From assembly GCA_947040465.1 (NCBI GenBank), contig CAMRBO010000036.1, forward strand, positions 1-5,640: 5,640 bases of DNA, read 5' to 3'. The position numbers were made by a program, and so were the translations under genes. Every line of letters begins with the position of its first letter. Positions within the stretch are counted from its first letter, which is position 1. The notes under the pieces are model-generated. The model made no database searches. It worked only from the letters and a program-made list of their open reading frames with translations, and was not told where the DNA came from. Below are positions 1-5,640 of the stretch, piece by piece. This stretch comes from an uncultured Mycoplasma sp. Its GTDB lineage: Bacteria > Bacillota_I > Bacilli_A > Mycoplasmatales > Metamycoplasmataceae.

Positions 1-48
1 CGAGATTCTCCGGAGTGACTGGAGTTCAGACGTGTGCTCTTCCGATCT
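1..48. other. Illumina TruSeq adapter with i7 index, not genomic
   Basis: These bases are library adapter left on the contig end. Positions 1-6 (CGAGAT) are the tail of the P7 primer. Positions 7-14 (TCTCCGGA) are an 8-base index, the reverse complement of TCCGGAGA, which I recall as Illumina i7 index D702. Positions 15-48 match the TruSeq read-2 adapter, starting GTGACTGGAG and ending CTCTTCCGATCT. The match runs without mismatch to my memory of the adapter and stops exactly where AT-rich, coding-like sequence begins. Any protein extended through this stretch is artificial. Confidence 0.97.
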
Positions 49-227
49 ATTTCAAGATCATTGTTATATATAAAATACGCCCCCATATTTCACATGTGGT
101 TAAATTCATTAAAATATCCATTTTTTTCAAATGAATCTTCAATAAGGTCAAAAACATCTTGATTGGGTTCAGTTTGATACATCAACATTGGTGTAGGTCT
201 CATTCCAGGTACATATTTAAATTTCAT
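49..227 (-). CDS. Hypothetical protein, 3'-truncated by the contig end
   Basis: This is the first 59 codons of an unrecognised gene. It starts with ATG at 227-225 and is cut by the adapter at 48. The peptide begins MKFKYVPGMRPTPML and continues acidic and aromatic-rich, with no hydrophobic segment long enough for a membrane helix or signal peptide. Residue 46 is encoded by TGA, so the frame is open only under code 4. The start is supported by GGGGAA (233-238 on the plus strand as TTCCCC) five bases upstream of the ATG. That site lies inside the last codons of the pseudouridine synthase gene. Only 2 bp separate that gene's stop from this ATG, so the two are probably cotranscribed and translationally coupled. 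I do not recognise the family and assign no function. Confidence 0.75.
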
Positions 228-229
228 AA

Positions 230-946
230 TTATTCCCCGATTCCTACTAATTTTTTTAGCATTTTAACTTCTGTAGATTTTAATTTACGGTATTCACCAA
301 CCATTAATTTTTCAACAGTTAATCCTGCAAATTCAATTCTTTTCAAATCAATAACTTCTCTTTCGGCAAGTTCAAATATTTTTTTAATGTGATGATAAGA
401 ACCTTCTCTTAGCGTCACTAAATAAGTTTTGCTTTCAATCAATTCAACAATCTGCTTAGAAACTTTTCCATTAATGATAACATTATCACCATTCAAAAAA
501 GATAGTTCAGGTTTTTCAAGTTTGTAATCGAGTCTTGCGCGATATCTTCTCACAACTTCAAAACTAGGGTGCGCTAATCTATTTGCCAATTCACCATTAT
601 TAGTTAAAAGTAAAACACCAGTAGTATTGTAATCTAATCTTCCAATGGGATAAATATAATCTTTTTCATCAATTAGATCAGTAATTATAGTTCTATTAAA
701 ATTATCTTTTAATGTACAAATGGTTCTTTTTGGTTTATTGATAATATAATATTTGTGTTCTTGAGCTTGAGGAAGCGCTTTACCATTAACGATAATTTCA
801 TCAGACATCGTTGCTCTTTGTCCTAAAATAGCAATTTCTCCATTAATAGTTACCCTACCTTTTTTTATTAATTCTTCTGCTTCACGTCTTGAAGCCACTC
901 CGGCTTGGGATATTAATTTTTGAACCCTTATTTCTTCTGTTGACAT
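230..946 (-). CDS. rluB: rRNA pseudouridine synthase, RsuA/RluB family
   Basis: This 238-residue protein should isomerise a specific uridine in ribosomal RNA to pseudouridine. It has an N-terminal S4 RNA-binding domain at about residues 5-50 (core QKLISQAGVASRREAEELI, then the GRVTINGEIA turn). The RsuA/RluB/RluE/RluF-type catalytic domain follows at about 65-225. The signature GRLDYNTTGVLLLTNNG at 102-118 carries the catalytic Asp105. The later EGSYHHIKKIF segment (181-191) corresponds to the family's EGxxHQIKRMF motif, with His in place of the usual Gln, and GEYRKL (217-222) is the usual C-terminal motif. Length is typical. The ATG at 946-944 is preceded by AAAGGA (952-957 on the plus strand) at five bases. 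The family is certain. Choosing RluB (23S rRNA) over RsuA (16S rRNA) rests on usual Firmicutes/Mollicutes naming and is less sure. Confidence 0.93.
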   Translation of the reverse strand: MSTEEIRVQKLISQAGVASRREAEELIKKGRVTINGEIAILGQRATMSDEIIVNGKALPQAQEHKYYIINKPKRTICTLKDNFNRTIITDLIDEKDYIYPIGRLDYNTTGVLLLTNNGELANRLAHPSFEVVRRYRARLDYKLEKPELSFLNGDNVIINGKVSKQIVELIESKTYLVTLREGSYHHIKKIFELAEREVIDLKRIEFAGLTVEKLMVGEYRKLKSTEVKMLKKLVGIGE

Positions 947-1003
947 ATTATTCCTTTAACACTTATGAATTTGATTTATTAAAAACAAATCATTATTTTT
1001 TTA

Positions 1004-1009
1004 ATTATA
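1004..1009 (-). promoter_or_regulatory. Candidate -10 box upstream of the pseudouridine synthase gene
   Basis: The minus strand reads TATAAT here, a perfect -10 hexamer, about 58 bases upstream of the start codon at 946. No good -35 hexamer lies 16-18 bases further upstream; a TTTACT is present but 20 bases away. In DNA this AT-rich such hexamers occur by chance, so this is only a candidate. The rest of the 947-1142 gap holds nothing else I can support; an AT-only inverted repeat (AAATAA/TTATTT) is too weak to call a terminator. Confidence 0.3.
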
Positions 1010-1142
1010 TATTATGAATTAGTAAAAACAGTAAAAGTAATTTTTAAATAATAATTATTTTATTTTTTCAGGAACACTATTGCGAACAACATATTAAACT
1101 TTATTAAAGATTTTTGATAATAAACCAATATTTTTATCTTAA

Positions 1143-2515
1143 TTAATTGTTGTTTTTTAATAATGTGTCTATTGATATTTTATTGTTGACAAACACTAAA
1201 TATGAAATCATATATATAGGAATATCTATAACGGTAGTTGCGCCAATCTTACGAGCATTAAATTTATTCAAAGAAAAAATTAATGCATATTTGGGTTTGT
1301 GTAATTTGATATATAAATTTAATGATTTTGTAGTAAATTTTTTTGACAACTTTATTTCACATGGAATAATATTGTCGTTAGTATCATTTAGCATTAAGTC
1401 AATTGAACATTGTGAGTAAAAATGTAATAAGATAAAAAATCAATATTAATTTTTGGAATTAACTGTTGAATTACATAATTTTGTCCAATAGCACTTAATA
1501 TTTGTACGTTTTGACCAATCAAATTTTCATTACTAAATAAGTTTTCCATATTTATTTTTGTTAACAAAGAAATAAATCCAACATCATTGAAGTACAATTT
1601 AAAATTCGTTTCTTTTTTGTTTTCCGTTGAAGTTGATTCGTGGGATTTTATATTATTTATTTTAATGATAAAGTTTGATTTAGTCAATGAAATCAAAGTG
1701 TTTTCGTAATCTTTATATTTAGATTTTTTTTCTATACTTGATAAGATGAAGCTTTTATTTTCTCTTGATAAAAAAGTAATAAGATTTTGATAAATTAAAC
1801 TAGGTTTAATCTTTTCATTTCTATCCAAAAGAAGTTTGCTTACATTATTCATATAAGAAAAATGAATATTTTTTTTGATTTGATTACATAACATTAAATC
1901 ATTATTTAGTAGATAACTATAAGTCACTTCAGGCATCCCTCCAACTATTAAATATTTTTTCAAATCAATTATTAAATTTTCATGATTATTTTGATCAAAA
2001 TCAATTTGCTTATCAGTGTCTAAATATCCAATTAAACCACTATCATGCTCATATTTTGCACTTACATATTCTTGAAAATTAATTGGGTATAAATTCATAA
2101 TGTTAATTTTTTCATCCAATGGTGTTTCAGATTCATTTGTTAGACAAACGCTCAAACCAACCACATGGTATTGGTCGTTATCACTAAAAAGATTTAATAT
2201 CGTTGTCGCGTTAGGTAATTCTTGTATTTCATCAAATATTATTAATCATCCTTTTTCTATTTTTTGTGAATAATGAGTAGATATTATTTCTAATATTTCT
2301 TTAATAGAAATAATATTATTAATGTTTTTTTTGATTTCAATATCTTCTTTTAAATTAATGTATATATGCTTATCATTATATAAATCGTTTGCTAAACTTT
2401 TTATTAAGTGAGTTTTACCAACTTGTGTTGCTCCCAATAATAAAAGAGATTTTTTATTTTTGGTTTTGCTTCATTGAATTAAATCTTTGTACAAATTTCT
2501 TTTAATAATTTTCAT
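1143..2515 (-). pseudogene. AAA_14/DUF4143 ATPase gene with one C-terminal frameshift
   Basis: This belongs to the widespread bacterial AAA_14 plus DUF4143 ATPases, whose cellular role is not settled. The start is ATG at 2515-2513, preceded by AGGG at five bases, giving MKIIKRNLYKDLIQW, with W15 read from TGA. Walker A is GATQVGKT at residues 28-35. Walker B is LIIFDE at 91-96, immediately after a second TGA-coded Trp (90). LYPINFQEY at 142-150 and GGMPE at 192-196 mark the entry into DUF4143. The frame runs intact for 373 residues to a TAA at 1396-1394. The missing C-terminus (CEIKLSKKFTTKSLNLYI and onward) continues in another frame down to a TAA at 1143. Adding one base to the A5 run at 1418-1422 (T5 on the coding strand) joins the two into one protein of 457 residues with SIDLML and EIK, resembling a PD-(D/E)xK-like end (D373, E387, K389). 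The break is either a real mutation or an indel in the assembly. If real, the product lacks its last ~85 residues. Confidence 0.85.
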
Positions 2516-2548
2516 ATTCACCCTAAACAACATTTCTAACTTAATTTA

Positions 2549-2579
2549 ACTATATACTATCTAGAAAAATACAAATCAA
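2549..2579 (-). promoter_or_regulatory. Candidate promoter of the AAA ATPase gene
   Basis: On the minus strand, TTGATT (2574-2579) lies 17 bases upstream of TATATA (2551-2556). A better-scoring -10, TATAGT (2549-2554), overlaps it with a 19-base spacer. Transcription would start roughly 25-30 bases before the ATG at 2515. Spacing is good but neither hexamer is perfect, and the background is very AT-rich. Confidence 0.35.
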
Positions 2580-2782
2580 AATTATCATAAAGTTTATTAC
2601 AATACTATAAATTATATTTTCGATATTCCATTTTCTCTTGTTTATTATTTTTAAATATTATCAATTATTTCAACTATTATCAACAATTTTATTCTTTTGC
2701 ATTAATATCTTTGAATGAAATAAATTTGATAAATTAGTATTTTTTAACCCTTTTATAAAATATGTCTAAAAATGGGAAATCT

Positions 2783-2807
2783 AAAAAAAACCAATTTAAG
2801 AAAATGG
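2783..2807 (-). terminator. Rho-independent terminator of ndk
   Basis: In the minus-strand transcript, CCATTTT pairs with AAATTGG around a CTT loop: six pairs with one T-T mismatch. An uninterrupted run of eight T follows directly. The stem begins 18 bases after the ndk stop codon. The stem is weak, but the long U tract and position fit a Mollicutes terminator. Confidence 0.6.
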
Positions 2808-2824
2808 TATTTTATTAATATCAC

Positions 2825-3238
2825 TTACTCTAGTTCGTCTTGTGTGAAATAAATCGCAAGTTCATATTGAGCTCTTTGAACTGAATCGCTTGTATGAACA
2901 ATATTGTTTAACATATCGTTAGAATAATCTCCACGAATAGTTCCTGGATTCGCTTTAGTAGGATCTGTTGCTCCTGCTAAAGTTCTGATTATTGCGACGG
3001 CATCATTCCCTTTTAAGGCAAGTGCTACTACCGGTCCTGATTTAAGGTTATCTATTAATGAATTATAAAAAGATTTACCTTCGTGAACATCATAGTGAGC
3101 TTTTGCCTGTTCGTCACTTATATCAAGATATTTGATTGAAATAATATGCATCCCTTTTTCTTCTATCTTGGTAATTATCTTACCAATCAAATGCCTTTTA
3201 ACAGCATTTGGTTTAATCATTAAAAATGTTTTTTCCAT
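2825..3238 (-). CDS. ndk: Nucleoside diphosphate kinase
   Basis: Ndk moves the gamma phosphate of ATP to other nucleoside diphosphates through a phosphohistidine, balancing cytosolic NTP and dNTP pools. The protein has 137 residues from ATG 3238-3236, the usual bacterial length. Expected active-site residues are in place: Lys9 in the N-terminal MIKPNAV segment, Phe57, Arg85, Thr91 in AGATDP, Arg102 in TIRGDY, Asn112, and catalytic His115 in NIVHTSDS (family pattern NxxHxSDS). The familiar KPDGV is KPNAV here, and Thr replaces the common Gly after the catalytic His; both are tolerated positions. A start 10 codons upstream (3268) is possible by frame but would place the AAGGAG ribosome-binding site inside the gene, so the inner ATG is preferred. 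The gene appears monocistronic, with its own promoter and terminator. Confidence 0.97.
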   Translation of the reverse strand: MEKTFLMIKPNAVKRHLIGKIITKIEEKGMHIISIKYLDISDEQAKAHYDVHEGKSFYNSLIDNLKSGPVVALALKGNDAVAIIRTLAGATDPTKANPGTIRGDYSNDMLNNIVHTSDSVQRAQYELAIYFTQDELE

Positions 3239-3251
3239 ATATTTAAATTCA

Positions 3252-3257
3252 CTCCTT
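3252..3257 (-). promoter_or_regulatory. Ribosome-binding site that decides the ndk start
   Basis: The minus strand reads AAGGAG, the strongest Shine-Dalgarno match near ndk, 13 bases before ATG 3238. The spacing is somewhat long. It excludes the upstream in-frame ATG at 3268, because that codon lies before this site. The region upstream of the inner ATG also does not resemble an Ndk N-terminus. Confidence 0.6.
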
Positions 3258-3272
3258 AGTTCATTCAATTTA

Positions 3273-3281
3273 ATTATAACA
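3273..3281 (-). promoter_or_regulatory. Extended -10 promoter of ndk
   Basis: The minus strand reads TGTTATAAT, that is TGnTATAAT, a perfect extended -10 element. No convincing -35 lies upstream, which is usual for extended -10 promoters. Transcription would start near 3266, giving a leader of roughly 28 bases that contains the AAGGAG site at 3252-3257. Confidence 0.6.
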
Positions 3282-3363
3282 TTAATTAAATTTGAGCTTT
3301 ATTTATATGTGTATTAAATATTTATTATTGATTTAAAATATTTTATTAAGTTATCTAATTTAT

Positions 3364-3391
3364 GTGAATTTTAGGAAAATGAAAACTTCAC
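3364..3391. terminator. Hairpin just after the restriction endonuclease gene
   Basis: On the plus strand GTGAATTTT (3364-3372) pairs with AAAACTTCAC (3382-3391), leaving one unpaired base and a 9-base loop: nine pairs in all. It sits 10 bases beyond the endonuclease stop codon, so it is a natural candidate for ending the restriction operon transcript. In that direction no clean U run follows. The U-richer flank is on the plus-strand side, so direction is uncertain and it may serve as an RNA 3'-end stabiliser instead. Confidence 0.4.
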
Positions 3392-3401
3392 AATCAAATT
3401 T

Positions 3402-4568
3402 TTATTTATTGACTTTATGATCACTTCAATATTTATAATTTTCTTCAATAAAATGAATTGTCTTTTTTGGAAGATTATCAATATCTAAAAAAGATTCATC
3501 AAGTATTAAGTTGTTTTTAATAACATTACCTTGTAAGTCAAAGGTTATTTTGTTTTTATCAAATAATTTATGATGATTAGAATCTATCCGCAAGACATTG
3601 AAGGGATTGATGGCTTTCATAATTGATTCTCTTGTATTTAAGTTTACTAATTTAGCAAAACTTATAATATGCGCGTTTTCAATAATTGATGAGTCATAAT
3701 TCTTTATGGAAGAACAAAATGGAATATTTTTATTGTTGAGTTCTCTCCTTACAGAAGAACCAAAAAAAGTTCTCAACATTCTTTTGTGAGCATTTTGATC
3801 ATGATCTTTTCACATGTTACTAAAATGAGCGTCTATATAATTAGAAATTTTATCATCTAAATCTTCAGGATATACTCAAGAGTTAACATTGTTTTCATCA
3901 TAATTTTCTTCACTTTTTGTTTCCAATATTCTTTCGGAATCTGGAATATCTTGATCATTGAAATATCAAACATTTGATTTTCTAAAATGATTCATAAAAG
4001 TTTTGTTCTCACTTATAAATTCAATTAAAGAAATTTCTTTAATAAGTTCATAATTAAATACATCTTTTTGTTTTTTGAAAAGTTCTTTCATTGGATTCGC
4101 AAAGTTGCAACCAAAATATATTTGTTCTGTGTAGACTAAAGGACTTGCTTTTGAATTACCTTTAGCTCCTGTAATATTAGAACCTTGAAAATAAGAAAAT
4201 TGATTTTTAACTGTAGTGGTTTCCAACTTTAAATAATTATTTATATTCTTTATTTGTTCATTATTTAAACTATTAAATTGAATATCAACAACATCTTTAG
4301 GGTTGTGTCTTGTTATGGGATCTAATATTGTATCTCTAAACTTTCTAACTAATGGTCTAAGGTAATGACTAGTTGGTTTGATAAGTCTTTTATCAGTCAA
4401 ACGATAATTTGCCTTTACTAATTCTAAATACTCATGAATAATGACCTTTTTATTAATGTCAAAAACATAATTTGCATACCCTGAAATTTTCAAAGAATTT
4501 AATTTCTTTTTTTGAATTTCGCCTTTTGTTGAAAAAGGAACTTTGATTAAATAGCATTTTGCTTGCAC
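3402..4568 (-). CDS. Type II restriction endonuclease with C-terminal HNH domain
   Basis: This 388-residue protein is probably the DNA-cleaving partner of the adjoining cytosine methyltransferase. The frame is open only under code 4; all four Trp (201, 231, 253 and 384) are TGA. The C-terminal part is an HNH_2-like nuclease fold: Cys285, then AHII with His300, then NPFN with Asn324, then NHHKLFDKNKITF with His332/His333 and Asp337. This matches the C...AHI...NxLxL...HKLFD layout of many HNH restriction enzymes. Residues 1 to about 255 are charged and match no family I recognise; they presumably read the target site. The start is GTG 4568-4566, directly after the methylase TAA and in the same frame, with no good Shine-Dalgarno site, so translation likely depends on reinitiation. 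The next in-frame Met is about 160 codons on, which makes GTG the best choice. The HNH call is firm; the role as cognate restriction enzyme follows from context. Confidence 0.87.
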
Positions 4569-5567
4569 TTAAAACACCAACGTTCTAAATATTTCTTCAA
4601 GAATCTTAACAACAATTGAATTACCAGCTAAATACACTTGTTTATTGGGTTTCACTAAATTAGTATTAACAACTTTATCAAAGTCTTTATCAGCAAATCC
4701 CATATATCTAAAGGATTCTCTTGGAGTCATTGTTCTTATTTGGTCTTTACCATAAAATAACTTTAGTCTTGAAAGTGCTCCTGAGGCAGTTAACGTTGAT
4801 CCATTATAATTGATATCAAAAACCATATTTTCACTTGAAAAATTGGTATAGTTTTCTAATTTATACTTCCTAATATTATTATTTCTTGTGGAAGGACCAC
4901 TTAAATGATATTTATTAAATTTATCTTCAAAAGGAATGTTATCTTCAAGAATATCCTTGATTGGTACAACTCCTTTGGTTTCTTGAGGTTTTGAAAATTC
5001 AAATCCCACCTCCGCTTTATGAGTTTTAAGAACCGAAAGAACAAAAACACGTTCTCTAGCTTGCGCCATGCCAAAATCTTTTGAATTAAGGACATATTGC
5101 TTTGATTCATAACCTAATTTATCTAGACGATTAATTCATTTCTGGTATTCTAAATAATGATTTTTATTAATCATAGCTTTAACATTTTCGAGAAGTAAAT
5201 ACTTCGGCATTTCACTATTTTTAAATATTTTTTTAGCTCCAGAAAAAATTCTGTCAATTTCTCATAATAAACCTGAACGAGTTTGGGAATTCTTTTCCAT
5301 CCCCTTTCCAAGTCCTTGACCAGATAAATCTTGACAAGGGAATGAATAAGTAAAAATATCAATGTTTTTAGGTAGGTCTTGGGGTTTTACTTTGGTGATG
5401 TCAAAAAGATTGTGAGAAAGTTCTTTAGATCTATTTAGTCAAAATGCTGTTTCACTATTTTCGAAATATTTCTTTTGAGATTGAATTGATAAAGGTTTTT
5501 TAGAATCTGCACTTAAATTAACATCAACTTCAAAAGTTTCTTGTCTTATTTCTATTTTCTGTTTTCG
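4569..5567 (-). CDS. DNA (cytosine-5) methyltransferase, M.SssI/M.MpeI-like, 5' end missing
   Basis: This enzyme transfers a methyl group from S-adenosylmethionine to C5 of cytosine in DNA and should protect the host from the endonuclease downstream. In the 332 readable residues, motif IV is YSFPCQDLS with catalytic Cys78. Motif VI is ENV (127-129), motif VIII is QARER (169-173), TLTAS at 258-262 marks the target-recognition region, motif IX is RTMTPRE (278-284), and motif X is GNSIVV (315-320). Trp43, 102 and 144 are TGA-coded. From memory it closely follows M.MpeI of Mycoplasma penetrans and M.SssI of Spiroplasma, both CpG methylases; NIDIFTYSFPCQDLS is shared with M.MpeI as I recall it. 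Motif I (FAGIG) and about 70 N-terminal residues are missing at the contig edge. Past the poly-G run a piece of the gene can still be read (IICYEAINK). The C-terminus is natural: TAA 4571-4569 abuts the endonuclease GTG. Confidence 0.95.
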
Positions 5568-5580
5568 GGGGGGGGGGGGG
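5567..5580. other. Poly-G run of 14, sequencing artefact inside the methylase gene
   Basis: Fourteen consecutive G appear in otherwise very AT-rich coding sequence, a few dozen bases from the contig end. Two-colour Illumina instruments call G when signal is lost, which explains this best. The methylase frame before and after the run is recognisable but differs by one base, so the run replaces real bases with about, but not exactly, the right length. Confidence 0.85.
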
Positions 5581-5640
5581 TTTATTTATTGCCTCATAAC
5601 AAATGATCCCACCAATAAATTTTTTACCCCCCCACCCCAC
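5581..5640 (-). other. Low-quality contig end with a remnant of the methylase 5' region
   Basis: The minus strand here reads FIGGIICYEAINK in one frame, just before the poly-G run. This resembles the segment after motif I in M.MpeI-type enzymes (WFVDAIVSYVAIH in M.MpeI, recalled from memory). Two Gly codons (GGT, GGG) stand where Asp and Ala (GAT, GCG) are expected, which is consistent with A or C miscalled as G. The outermost bases on the plus strand are C runs (5627-5633 and 5635-5638) and cannot be trusted as sequence. Confidence 0.6.

Larger units (their letters stand above)
2516..2824. other. Intergenic AT-rich spacer of 309 bp
   Basis: This gap lies between the ndk stop and the start of the ATPase gene. 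It holds the ndk terminator (2783-2807) on its right side and the candidate ATPase promoter (2549-2579) on its left. The middle, about 2580-2760, is almost pure A/T with loose TCAA/TTATT repetition around 2655-2695. I see no coding frame with a ribosome-binding site, no structured RNA and no clean repeat in it. Confidence 0.6.

Noticed and set aside
1147..1419. 90-residue plus-strand frame with hydrophobic segments
   Set aside because: It lies opposite the 3' end of the ATPase gene, whose DUF4143-like residues account for the sequence.
1394..2437. Reading the ATPase as several decayed fragments
   Set aside because: Most apparent breaks are TGA read as Trp or alternative starts. Only the A5 run at 1418-1422 is a true frame break.
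2762..2818. Short plus-strand frame of 18 codons beginning MSKNGKSKKNQ, lysine-rich
   Set aside because: It has no Shine-Dalgarno site and its bases are mostly the A-run and stem of the ndk terminator on the other strand, which explains the lysine codons.
3966..4568. Reading the endonuclease region as two separate or broken genes
   Set aside because: The apparent breaks are TGA codons. Under code 4 the frame runs unbroken from 4568 to 3402, so the gene is intact.
5171..5362. 63-residue minus-strand frame
   Set aside because: It overlaps the methylase in another frame, across the PCQDLS and ENV motifs, so it is a shadow.
5567..5580. Poly-G tract as a phase-variation switch of the methylase
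   Set aside because: Phase-variable G tracts are known in restriction genes, but this one sits at a contig end beside G-biased miscalls and an opposite end carrying adapter, so a signal-loss artefact is far more likely.

Overview
This is a strongly AT-rich window in which TGA must be read as tryptophan (genetic code 4). Four of the five minus-strand reading frames (the partial left-edge gene, the AAA ATPase, the HNH nuclease and the cytosine methyltransferase) run through in-frame TGA codons, at least some of them at positions where Trp is expected. This points to Mollicutes (Mycoplasma, Spiroplasma, Mesoplasma or Entomoplasma). All genes are on the minus strand. The window looks like a complete short contig from an Illumina draft assembly, because both ends carry technical artefacts: an adapter with index at 1-48, and a poly-G run plus G-biased base calls at 5567-5640.

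Layout from right to left, which is the direction of transcription: (1) a type II restriction-modification pair. It consists of a 5-cytosine DNA methyltransferase of the M.SssI/M.MpeI type (4569-5567, 5' end lost at the contig edge), followed with no gap and in the same frame by a C-terminal-HNH restriction endonuclease (3402-4568). (2) A candidate hairpin, then ndk (nucleoside diphosphate kinase) with its own extended -10 promoter, a Shine-Dalgarno site and a downstream terminator. (3) An AT-rich spacer of about 300 bp. (4) An AAA_14/DUF4143 ATPase gene broken by one frameshift in a homopolymer near its 3' end. (5) An rsuA/rluB-type pseudouridine synthase gene, followed 2 bp later by the start of an unrecognised gene that runs into the adapter.

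The methyltransferase and endonuclease probably work as a self-protecting restriction pair. The methylase's closest relatives known to me methylate CpG, so the endonuclease may recognise a site containing CG. The ndk and pseudouridine synthase genes are housekeeping genes (NTP balance, rRNA modification). The ATPase is an accessory gene that appears to be decaying, unless the frameshift is an assembly error. No tRNA, rRNA, CRISPR array, insertion sequence or integrase was seen.
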